Assembly (NCBI GenBank): GCA_030737875.1
Contig: CM060922.1
Location: forward strand, 232,976,335-233,040,334
DNA from: Allium sativum
Lineage: Eukaryota; Streptophyta; Magnoliopsida; Asparagales; Amaryllidaceae
Direction of reading: 5' to 3'
Length of the DNA: 64,000 nucleotides
Below the pieces are notes generated by a model that did not search any database, had not been told where the DNA came from, and was given only the letters and a program-made list of their open reading frames with translations. The position numbers and the translations under genes were made by a program. Below, one piece after another: positions 26,581 through 37,200 of the stretch (the stretch's first letter is position 1; each line of letters begins with the position of its first letter).

Positions 26581-27314
26581 TGTAATGGCACGTTTTGTTA
26601 GCTGTCGAATAATTAATTTATTTAATTTTTAAATATCGATTGGGCGATATCGATGACTTGAATTAAATAATATTGAATATTTAATTAAAATAAATAATAT
26701 AATAATATATTATAATGTCGAAATAATCAGAAATCACCGAATTCACAATACTGTGTGAATTGGATCAGCTAAAATATTTAATTCAGTTTAGAATTGAATT
26801 TGAATAACGAATCGATTTAATAATCGATGTTAAAACGTATTAATTATATTATAATTAAAATAGAGCGCGTAACGACGCGACAGTTCGTTATTTGGCGATT
26901 TAGACTTCAAGTGGATGTGCAGGGTTCGTTTTAAATCGGATTGCTGTGAAACAATAAACGTGTGGAGCTGGTGCAGTATATCTTTCTAGTGGAAGAGAGA
27001 GATCGGGATTTCGTCGTGTGGATTTTGAGTTATGTCCAAATCAAATTCTCAGAAATGCAGCGCCCTGACCATAACGATTTAATTATATTTTAAATAGGGA
27101 TTTAAATAGGAATCGAGCGTCGATATAACTCTGACAAGGTAATATCGAGTTGTAAATATATATAGGAATAGTCTAGAGCTGTACGGCATTACACTGTGAA
27201 TACAGACGATAATAATTAATTTTAAATATTTAATTTAATTATATTTAAATATATTTATATATTTAAATAGGCTATTTAGAGCGTTAAAAATAGCCACTTT
27301 TGCATACGAAGTCG

Positions 27315-27520
27315 GAATTCGACGAAATCAGTTTTGTTGGATCCGCAATGTCAAATAGTTGTTAGATTCCAAGTTTCGTGATTTTTAGAGTCACTGTGTG
27401 ACCGTAGGGATTTTTAGAGTGGAAAATAGACAGTATTTCGACAGTTAAAAATACGCTGTGTGAGCATACGGAGTCAGAATTCGACGAAATCAGTTTCGTT
27501 GGGACCATAATGTCGAACTC
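27315..27520 (+). promoter_or_regulatory. Paired U3 modules of G2
   Basis: Two similar segments 162 bp apart, each with GAATTCGACGAAATCAG followed by TTTTGTTGG or TTTCGTTGG and then ATCC/GACC. G1 LTRs carry the same pair in U3 (about 1845-1880 and 2018-2050, sense minus). Position and conservation suggest promoter or enhancer modules (inference). Confidence 0.45.
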
Positions 27521-27715
27521 TAGCTACATGTCCAGTTTGGGAATTTTTAGGTATCGTATGTAACCACTGTGATTTTTAGAAGGAGGATACGACGAGAAAA
27601 TCATTTAAATAAAATGTAAAATCAATTCAAAAATATCTCCAACCATTTTTCTGGTAACAAGCAGGCCACACAGGCTTCCTTCTCAACCACAAATGAAACC
27701 AACCACCCCTACAAC

Positions 27716-27722
27716 TATATAT
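27716..27722 (+). promoter_or_regulatory. Candidate TATA box of G2 left LTR
   Basis: TATATAT followed about 30 bases on by GTTTACAG and a genic-looking leader. The copy in the right LTR is at 35433-35439. Confidence 0.4.
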
Positions 27723-28549
27723 CACCGCACTGGGTGTTTACAGTGAGATTTTCCCACAAGCAAAAATCAAAATGAATTCAAACAAAAATCGATAAATTGG
27801 AAAACAAGTATCGTTGAAATCCCCTTGGCTTCCTCTGTAATCTCGTATACATAGTATGAGGATCGATTTCTGTTTGTTTGCTGGAAAAACCCAATCGCGT
27901 GGTCTAGGGTTAGAGGGTGTAGGGAGTTCGAGCAATTTATGTAAATTTCGAGTTAGGATTTGGGTTGGAGGGGTGAAGCAGCACGGTTTGGCGAAGTATG
28001 GGAGTGTTCGATGCATTTTGGTGATGAATCTCGTGCTGTAGCTGGGCTGGAAACTCGCTGTCGCGATCAGCTATGGGGCATCGAAGGTTGGACTGAGGTA
28101 ATGGGTAGAAGGAGATGGCGAAGGGGAGTTCAGCGGTGATCTCCGTTGGTTGAATGGTGGATCGAAGAAGGAGTTGGGAGGAGAGAGAGGGACGCTGTAG
28201 TGGGTGAGGTCACGGCAGAAATGGGTTTGAGGAAGAAGTAAAGGGAGAAGCGGGTTTTTAGAAGAAGGACGTGGGCTTGGTTGGGTAGTGGGCCGGGCTA
28301 AGGAGTTGGGTGAGACTTGGATTCAAATTAGTTTAAGTTTAATTGTTTTAAATAGTGTCTAATCTTGTAAATAACATAACTTGGTCATACATGATCAGAA
28401 TTCAGAACCGTAAGCTGCGTTGGGATCGTATGGACGAGCACTCCACCATGGAACTAACCACGAGTCAATTGGAGTTCGTCACAATTTATAGAAAAATAAA
28501 TTGTCTGAATCAAGCGATGGTTATCGTCATTGACGATGATCGTCCAAAT

Positions 28550-28803
28550 GTGAGTAAATCTCACAAACTCTAAATAGTTTTATTTTCACGTTGTATTCTT
28601 AGAACTGCTAAAATATTATCTGTTTGACTGTTTGACTGTGTGTTGACTGTTTGATTGAACTGCTAGTCAGTTAGTAGAGATTTTATATATATATTTACGT
28701 ATATATATAAACCGTTAAATAGTCATATGTTCATTCTGCTATCAGAATATTTCACAGTGAAGTGAAATTGATGTTGTTGTATTGTCTAACATCTGTGGTG
28801 CAG
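28550..28803 (+). other. Probable intron inside G2 left LTR
   Basis: Donor GTGAGT after CCAAAT; acceptor ATCTGTGGTGCAG before GG, with a CTAAC branch-point-like motif about 16 bases upstream of the AG. The 254-bp interval is UA-rich, as plant introns are. Both ends are conserved in G3 (47900-48107 and 56377-56584, minus) although the interval is shorter there (208 bp). The open frame ending at the donor (28355-28573) would be the upstream exon, but its protein is unrecognised. Confidence 0.45.
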
Positions 28804-28815
28804 GGAAACAGGTTG

Positions 28816-28837
28816 GAGGAATCCAACTGGATTCCTC
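28816..28837. repeat. Conserved 22-bp palindrome, G2 left LTR
   Basis: Arms GAGGAATCCA and TGGATTCCTC around AC, 12 bases after the probable splice acceptor. Also at 36533-36554, 47866-47887 (fully perfect) and 56343-56364. Confidence 0.7.
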
Positions 28838-29799
28838 AACAGTTATTTTACTGTGATTTTTATATTGTGATATATAATGTGATGTATATAATCTGTGTGA
28901 TTATGTGTGGTGGGACGATATTTATCGTTGTTATATGGTGTGTTAAATACCATGAGAAATACCAGAATGTAGGAGAGGGGTTTTCAAAGTATATTTTGAA
29001 AATAGTTTATTTATATAAAATCAAGGGATTTTATATGTATATATATATATATATATAAGAAAAAGGATTTTGAATATAAAGGAATATAGTTGGTAAAACA
29101 AATATAAAAGAATTATATTTGTAAATCAAATACAAGGGGATATATATGTTAATCGAATATAAGGGGATATATTTGTTAATCAAAATATAAAGGAATTATA
29201 TTCGTTAAAAGAAATATAAAGGATATTTATTTAGAGATTAAATAAATAGAATTAAACTAAAGGAGATATTTATTTGTTAAATAAATAGGAGTTAACCAAG
29301 TGAATTGGTCGAGTTAATCGAAGTGAATTAGTTAAGTTAAACTACGTGGTTAATCGAAGTGAATTTGTTAAGTTAACTAAGTGGTTAATCGAAGTGAATT
29401 AGTTGAGTTAAACTAAGTGAATCGGTTAGAGTTAATCAACGTGAATTAGCTAAGTTAAACTAAGTGGATTTGTTCAGTTAATCAAAACGAGTTAACCAGT
29501 TAGGTTAAACCAGTTGAGTTGACCAGTTAGAGTTAACCAGTTAGAGTCAACCAGTTGAGTTAACCAGTTAGAGTTGATCAGTTAGAGCTATCCAAGTAGA
29601 GTTGTCGAATATCACTTATCCGAAGTAGAGATATCGAATATAGTGTATTTGAGAGAAGAATTATCGAATATAGTTTATTCGAGTGGAGAAATCAAATGTT
29701 ATTCATTTGAGAAGAGTTATCGAATATAGTTTATTCGAGTGGAGAAATCAAATGTGATTCATTTGAGAAGAGTTATCGAATATTATTTATTCGAAGAGT

Positions 29800-30570
29800 A
29801 GTTATCGAATATTGGTTATTCGAAGTTAGTTAATCCAAAGGAGTTATTCGAAGTTAAGTTAATCCGAAGGAGTTAATCGAAGAGTTAATCCGAAGGAGTT
29901 AGTCGAAGAGTTAATCCGAAGGAGTTAATCGAAGAGTTAATCCAACGGAGTTATTCGAAGTTAGTTAATCCAAAGGAGTTATTCGAAGTTAGTTAATTCA
30001 AAGGAGTTATTCGAAGTTAGTTAATCCGAAGGAGTTAGTCGAAGAGTTAATCCGAAGGAGTTATTCGAAGTTAGTTAATCCGAAGGAGTTAATCGAAGAG
30101 TTAATCCGAAGGAGTTAATCGAAGAGTTAATCCAAAGGAGTTATTCGAAGTTAGTTAATCCAAAGGAGTTATTCGAAGTTAGTTAATCCAAAGGAGTTAT
30201 TCGAAGTTAGTTAATCCGAAGGAGTTAGTCGAAGAGTTAATCCGAAGGAGTTATTCGAAGTTAGTTAATCCGAAGGAGTTAATCGAAGAGTTAATCCGAA
30301 GGAGTTAATCGAAGAGTTAATCCAAAGGAGTTATTCGAAGTTAGTTAATCCAAAGGAGTTATTCGAAGTTAGTTAATCCAAAGGAGTTATTCGAAGTTAG
30401 TTAAATCGAAGGAAGTAGTCGAAGAGTTAATCCAAAGGAGTTATTCGAAGTTAGTTAATCCAAAGGAGTTATTCGGAGTTAGTTAATCCAAAGGAGTTAT
30501 TCGAAGTTAGTTAATCCGAAGGAGTTAGTCGAAGAGTTAATCCAAAGGAGTTATTCGGAGTTAGTTAAAG
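29800..30570 (+). repeat. Higher-order minisatellite, G2 left LTR
   Basis: Monomers of 26-28 bp (GAGTTAATCCGAAGGAGTTA, ending TCGAA) in variant forms (CCAAAG/CCGAAG; TTATTCGAA/TTAATCGAA/TTAGTCGAA). The variants occur in a fixed order that repeats after exactly 190 bp (CCGAAGGAGTTAGTC at about 30026, then 30216). TTCGAA palindromes recur throughout. Confidence 0.85.
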
Positions 30571-32946
30571 CAAATAGAGTCAACCCAATAGGGTCAGCCC
30601 AATAGAGTTAAGTGAAAAGAGATAATCGAATATAGTTATTCAAAAGAAGGTGTTAATCGAATATAGTTATTCGAGTAAAGTTAAAAGAGTAAATCGAATT
30701 TAGTTATTTGAAATGAGTTATTCGAATTAGATATTTGAATAGAGTTAAACACATTAGAGTGATTCGAATTACTTATTCGAATAGAGTTAAACACGTAAGA
30801 GTTAATTGAATATTAGTCATTCAATTTGAGTTAATCGAATTTAGTTATTTGAGAAGAGTTAAATCGAATTTAGTTATTCGAAAGGAGTTATAATCAAACA
30901 CTGTCATATAAGAAGTGGATTCGTAACCTGAATCCGAGAATTTGCGTAAACAGATGATTGTAAAAAGTGAGTGATGAGCTTCATCTATTTCACAGTAAAG
31001 GACGTTGTTCAATTAAGGTCTGCGAGGTAATTATACCCCAACTTGATTGACTTCAAAATTGACAAAGGAATAGTTGTGGTTCGATCTAACAGGTTGATTA
31101 GGAATAAAGTTAAGGAATAAGCGATAAATGGATTAAGCAAAACGATGTTTTATACAACGTTCATTGGAAATCCGTAAATGAGTTTTGGAAACGTTTTCCA
31201 AATATAGTCAGATATGTTTTCTAAACATAGAAAATGAAATGTTTTCATGATAAGAATTTAAGAAATAGAGTTAAGCAAATTCAGAAACTGACTGGAGAGG
31301 GTAAGTTGAACGGTTTTCTAAGTGACGATCTAATGTTGGTTTCGACCTTCCGGATTGATACTTAGAGAATTGTTCTCATACTAGTTACAGTTAGGGACTA
31401 ATAGTTGCGAAATAATAGTGATGTGAAAATAAGCTATGGAAATGTTTTCCAATGATTAATAACATATATTTTCTAAATATATGAAATAAGGAAATATGAA
31501 CATATGATGATTGATCGATCGAATTCCCATTTGGAAATAAGATCGTTGTTTGTACATCGACATGTTTTCATTTGATAGTTAGATCACAGACTATCAAAGT
31601 TTTTACCATTTTAACGTTGTTAATATGGAGAGACCGGTTGGATTATTATCCAAAGAACCACTCTGTATCGGCATAAGCGTTGCGAGCAATATATGCCAAA
31701 GATAAATTGAAGACGGAGTAAAGTGCAAGGGCTGTTGTATAAGTCTTAGATAACAGTGACTAAGATGGATATACTGAATAGTGCCTTCGGTTTGTCCAGT
31801 CCCAGGACAACGTATATGGAAGAAGGTCTGACAGAGTATATCCAATGGATCGCGTAAGTTGATCTGTTCAAACGTATTCACGTTTGGTGGCGGAGGAATT
31901 CGTTTCTCTTAGCTGTATACCCGTGTTATTTTTGAATAAGTCAGTTTGTGATTTGGCGGGTATGACGATGTGGCATTCAAAGTGAATGGTGATCAGATGT
32001 TCTGAAGATAGACGTAGCTTCTAGCCTCACACTAGGAAGTAACAAAAGTTGGGCTACGCAGCATGGCTAGTTGGGTCATTCCCAAGCAGGGTGTATTGTC
32101 ACCGATCTAGGGAATATCCATATTTATACTTCTTTTTGATTCTGTATCTTCGAATGACGGTTGGATGGCCTACAACCGTGGTGGCAATATATTCGCGACA
32201 CTCAAGCTAAATGAGTGAGCGGTCATGTGTGGCCGGGTTGCAAGACGTTCTTGTTGAACCCTGAGTGTATCACCTCTAGAGTACACTATTCAGAAGGTGC
32301 TCCCATACCTTGTCTGTTGGAATCCATTCTCCGATAAGCGCCCTGCGGTTTATGATTTTTTACTATGTATGTAGAACGTGAGATGCAAGCGTTTCTGCTA
32401 GATTGATACCTATTTGTACTTAGACATTATTATAATATTACAATGATATTGCTTGTCAAAGTTGTTTAGATACTCATAAGGAAAAACCCGTTCCGTATTC
32501 ACGGCGTGGTCTTATGAGATATCATATACCTGTTCAATTGTACTCATACCAGTCCCATGACTGACCCGGAGTTTACTTTGTTGTTTTCCCTAAACTCTTG
32601 GGTGCCTAAATTTGTACGGGCAGTCAAGTAGTCGGGATTTACAGATATACTTGGAGAGCTTGGAGCAGGAGGCTGCAAGATTTTATAGCTATAGTTATTT
32701 CCGCTGTGTTGTAAGTGTTGTACTCTGATAAGTGCTATTGTATATATATAACTGTTTACTTCAAAGTTATGTTATATATTATATGTTATTCGTTTCGCTG
32801 TGAGATTCGTGTTACTCTGATGGTTCTGATGTTCTTCTTCTTCTATTCTATTAGTTCTATCTTTTCTTTCTCACCTTCTAAATTCTTTCACTTACGTCGC
32901 GGAATTTTCGACTCTCGAGGAGTCGAAAATTTCCAGCCGTTACAGT

Positions 32947-32958
32947 TGGTATCAAAGC
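32947..32958 (+). other. Primer binding site, G2
   Basis: TGGTATCAAAGC, two bases after the LTR end: one mismatch (A for G) to the initiator tRNA-Met site seen in G1 and G3. Confidence 0.85.
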
Positions 32959-33002
32959 TTAAGTTTAGAATTACTTGGCTCTGTGGCGTGACTCGGTAGA
33001 GA

Positions 33003-33021
33003 TAGGGTTAGTAATACCCTA
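33003..33021 (+). other. Leader hairpin, G2
   Basis: TAGGGT/ACCCTA six-base stem with loop TAGTAAT, 44 bases after the PBS. The stem differs from G1 (TAGGAT/ATCCTA) by one compensated pair. Confidence 0.6.
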
Positions 33022-33995
33022 GATTGAGTTTGAGTGTATATATACGAGTGCGTATTTGTTATTTAATATAAAGTGATTTTATATTGTGGAGACTCATTGG
33101 TTGAGTAGTTTGTGAATTCTGGTCGATCAGTTGATCCACTGTATCGATAGGGGTTACTAAACACTCGAATACGATGGACCGACACGACATGTTTTGAAAA
33201 GAGGGTAAAAGAAATAATTTTACCCGAATATATTTTGATATAATATATTGGTAGTGTTGGTTGTTATTATAATCGAGTAAGATTATAACATGTGAAATGG
33301 GTATAAATAACTAATCAGAATTCATATAAGTGAAGTATATGAAATAGAAGTAAATCTGAAGTTAAATCAGAATTGGAATTAAAAAAAGAAAATTTTAAGT
33401 TCCTGGGAGATTTTGAAAATATTTTCCAATTTGAAATAAATATAGTATTGAACTCACCTGGATGACTGGAAAATAATTCCGAGGATTGATCGATACATCG
33501 TCGGTGTGATTTTCGAGTTTCTAAGTGGTGGATTACTACCAAGGGTTTTGTTTTCAAATTTTGTTGAGAAAACAAGTTGTTTAGAAATTCAAAGGTTTTG
33601 AATTGGTGATATGGTTTGAAATTGATTTGAAATAAACCCAGGAATTTTGTATGCTGGAATTAAAAATTTAACTAATAAAGTTAAATGGATTGAGAAGACA
33701 TAAGTGAATAAATACCTTGGAATTTAAACTTGAACGAAGTTAAATAAATCGGGATTTGGTTAGAGAATAATCTGGATTGGAATTAAGTTGATGGGTTAAG
33801 AGTTTGAAATCTGATATTGGAGTTTGAATAGGATTTGACTTGGATAGCACCAAGTGTTTGAGTTGAAGGTTGGATTGAGATGACATTGGTATATGTTGGG
33901 TTGATACATTTGAAAGTGATAAGAGTTGATATGCCCGACAAAAAGGTACAAGTTTATTTTTGATATAAGCATGAGATTTATGAGCCGAATCGGCA

Positions 33996-34007
33996 AGCCG
34001 CTTGGCT
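33996..34007 (+). other. Conserved 3' hairpin, G2
   Basis: AGCC-GCTT-GGCT, a four-base stem with a GCTT loop, directly after CGGCA. The same twelve bases occur in G1 element 1 (2723-2734) and twice in G3 (50398-50409, 51650-51661). Element 2 has one changed outer base (15421-15432). Confidence 0.6.
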
Positions 34008-34280
34008 GTTTGATTTTCTTTTTGAGTTGGAGATGGCCTAGAGAGGCGAGTTGTGGTTTTACCGATAGGGCTGTACAAAGGAGGTTATGGCAAAATTTTC
34101 CGAAAATTTAAAGTGTTAGAAAATTTTCAGAATTTTTGAAAATTTTAATTAGTCGGAAGAATAAATATTTTAGTCGATATTAAGTGGTTCGGTTGAAATC
34201 AGAAATAAGGGGTAAACCAATCTTAGGAGTTCCAATATATAGGGTCAACCTCTAACTTAGCAATTTCGAGGACGAAATTA

Positions 34281-34297
34281 TTTTAAGGGGGGAAGTC
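34281..34297 (+). other. Polypurine tract, G2
   Basis: TTTTAAGGGGGGAAGTC directly before the right LTR. Confidence 0.85.
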
Positions 34298-37200
34298 TGT
34301 AATGGCGCGTTTTGTTAGCTGTCAAATAATTAATTTATTTAATTATTAATTATCGATTGGGCGATATCGATGACTTGAATTAAATAATATTGAGTATTTA
34401 ATTAAAATAAATAATATAATAATATATTATAATGTCGAAATAATCGGAAATCACCGAATTCACAATACTGTGTGAATTGGATCAGCTAAAATATTTAATT
34501 CCGTTTAGAATTGAATTTGAATAACGAATCGATTTAATAATCGACGTTAAAACATATTAATTATATTATAATTAAAATAGAGCGCGTAACGACGCGATAG
34601 TTCGTTATTTGGCGATTTAGACTTCAAGTGGATGTGCAGGGTTCGTTTTAAATCGGATTGCTGTGAAACAAGAAACGTGTGGAGCTGGAGGAGTATATCT
34701 TTCTAGTGGAAGAGAGAGATCGGGATTTCGTCGTGTGGATTTTGAGTTATGTCCAAATCAAATTCTCAGAAATGCAGCGCCCTGACCATAACGATTTAAT
34801 TATATTTTAAATAGGGATTTAAATAGGAATCAAGCGTCGATATAACTCTGACAAGGTAATATCGAGTTGTAAATATATATAGGAATAGTCTAGAGCTGTA
34901 CGGCATTACACTGTGAATACAGACGATAATAATTAATTTTAAATATTTAATTTAATTATATTTAAATATATTTATATATTTAAATAGGCTATTTAGAGCG
35001 TTAAAAATAGCCACTTTTGCATACGAAGTCGGAATTCGACGAAATCAGTTTTGTTGGATCCGCAATGTCAAATAGTTGTTAGATTCCAAGTTTCGTGATT
35101 TTTAGAGTCACTGTGTGACCGTAGGGATTTTTAGAGTGGAAAATAGACAGTATTTCGACAGTTAAAAATACGCTGTGTGAGCATACGGAGTCAGAATTCG
35201 ACGAAACCAGTTTCGTTGGGACCATAATGTCGAACTCTAGCTACATGTCCAGTTTGGGAATTTTTAGGTATCGTATGTAACCACTGTGATTTTTAGAAGG
35301 AGGATACGACGAGAAAATCATTTAAATAAAATGTAAAATCAATTCAAAAATATCTCCAACCATTTTTCTGGTAACAAGCAGGCCATACAGGCTTCCTTCT
35401 CAACCACAAATGAAACCAACCACCCCTACAACTATATATCACCGCACTGGGTGTTTACAGTGAGATTTTCCCACAAGAAAAAATCAAAATGAATTCAAAC
35501 AAAAATCGATAAATTGGAAAACAAGTATCGTTGAAATCCCCTTGGCTTCCTCTGTAATCTCGTATACATAGTATGAGGATCGACTTCTGTTTGTTTGCTG
35601 GAAAAACCCAATCGCGTGGTCTAGGGTTAGAGGGTGTAGGGAGTTCGAGCAATTTATGTAAATTTCGAGTTAGGATTTGGGTTGGAGGGGTGAAGCAGCA
35701 CGGTTTGGCGAAGTATGGGAGTGTTCGATGCATTTTGGTGATGAATCTCGTGCTGTAGCTGGGCTGGAAACTCGCTGTCGCGATCTGCTATGGGGCATCG
35801 AAGGTTGGACTGAGGTAATGGGTAGAAGGAGATGGCGAAGGGGAGTTCAGCGGTGATCTTCGTTTGTTGAATGGTGGATCGAAGAAGGAGTTGGGAGGAG
35901 AGAGAGGGACGCTGTAGTGGGTGAGGTCACGACAGAAATGGGTTTGAGGAAGAAGTAAAGGGAGAAGCGGGTTTTTAGAAGAAGGACGTAGGCTTAGTTG
36001 GGTAATGGGACGGGCTAAGGAGTTGGGTGAGACTTGGATTCAAATTAGTTTAAGTTTAATTGTTTTAAATAGTGTCTAATCTTGTAAATAACATAACTTG
36101 GTCATACATGATCAGAATTCAGAACCGTAAGCTGCGTTGGGATCGTATGGACGAGCACTCCACCATGGAACAAACCGCGAGTCAATTGGAGTTCGTCACA
36201 ATTTATAGCAAAATAAATTTTCTGAATCAAGCGATGGTTATCGTCATTGACGATGATCGTCCAAATGTGAGTAAATCTCACAAACTCTAAATAGTTTTAT
36301 TTTCACGTTGTATTCTTAGAACTGTTAAAATATTATCTGTTTGACTGTTTTACTGTGTGTTGACTGTTTGATTGAACTGCTAGTCAGTTAGTAGAGATTT
36401 TATATATATATTTACGTATATATATAAACCGTTAAATAGTCATATGTTGATTCTGCTATCAGAATATTTCACAGTGAAGTAAAATTGATGTTGTTGTATT
36501 GTCTAACATCTGTGGTGCAGGGAAACAGGTTGGAGGAATCCAACTGGATTCCTCAACAGTTATTTTACTGTGATTTTTATATTGTGATATATAATGTGAT
36601 GTATATAATCTGTGTGATTATGTGTGGTGGGACGATATTTATCGTTGTTATATGGTGTGTTAAATACCATGAGAAATACCAGAATGTAGGAGAGGGGTTT
36701 TCAAAGTATATTTGGAAAATAGTTTATTTATATAAAATCAAGGGATTTTATATGTGTATATATATATATATAAGAAAAAGGATTTTGAATATAAAGGAAT
36801 ATAGTTGGTAAAACAAATATAAAAGAATTATATTTGTAAATCAAATACAAGGGGATATATATGTTAATCGAATATAAGGGGATATATTTGTTAATCAAAA
36901 TATAAAGGAATTATATTCGTTAAAAGAAATATAAAGGATATTTATTTAGAGATTAAATAAATAGAATTAAACTAAAGGAGATATTTATTTGTTAAATAAA
37001 TAGGAGTTAACCAAGTGAATTGGTCGAGTTAATCGAAGTGAATTAGTTAAGTTAAACTACGTGGTTAATCGAAGTGAATTTGTTAAGTTAACTAAGTGGT
37101 TAATCGAAGTGAATTAGTTGAGTTAAACTAAGTGAATCGGTTAGAGTTAATCAACGTGAATTAGCTAAGTTAAACTAAGTGGATTTGTTCAGTTAATCAA

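Larger units (their letters stand above)
26581..32944 (+). repeat. G2 left (5') LTR, 6364 bp
   Basis: Begins TGTAATGGCACG and ends CAGCCGTTACA (TG...CA), followed by a PBS. In order: U3 with two modules 162 bp apart (27315, 27477), a TATA-like element (27716-27722), a genic-looking leader (27840-28260), a probable intron (28550-28803), a 22-bp palindrome (28816-28837), AT-rich sequence with short runs (29030-29290), GTTAA/TCGAA repeats expanding into a higher-order minisatellite (29800-30570), and a U5-side part (31600-32944) shared with G3. Very similar to the right LTR except for a deletion of about 1.17 kb there, so the insertion is recent. No coding gene. Confidence 0.93.
32945..34297 (+). 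mobile_element. G2 interior, 1353 bp, non-coding
   Basis: Starts with GT plus the PBS, then a leader almost identical to that of G3 (GGCTCTGTGGCGTGACTCGG) with the covarying hairpin (33003-33021). The middle is AT-rich with no recognisable gag or pol; the small frames at 33315-33575 and 33740-34078 are antisense. The 3' part has the conserved block with the AGCC-GCTT-GGCT hairpin (33996-34007) and ends with what looks like the last residues of a Ty3/gypsy polyprotein (TTCGAGGACGAAAT) and the polypurine tract. Confidence 0.85.

Noticed and set aside
28355..28573. 72-codon frame in both G2 LTRs
   Set aside because: The G3 counterpart has in-frame stops, so I treat it as leader sequence beside the probable intron rather than a gene.
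29800..30570. Possible CRISPR-like spacing in the repeats
   Set aside because: The repeats are directly adjacent, without unique spacers, and lie within a plant LTR.
33740..34111. Overlapping frames near the end of the G2 interior
   Set aside because: They overlap on both strands. The only plausible coding trace is the last few residues of an old pol frame.
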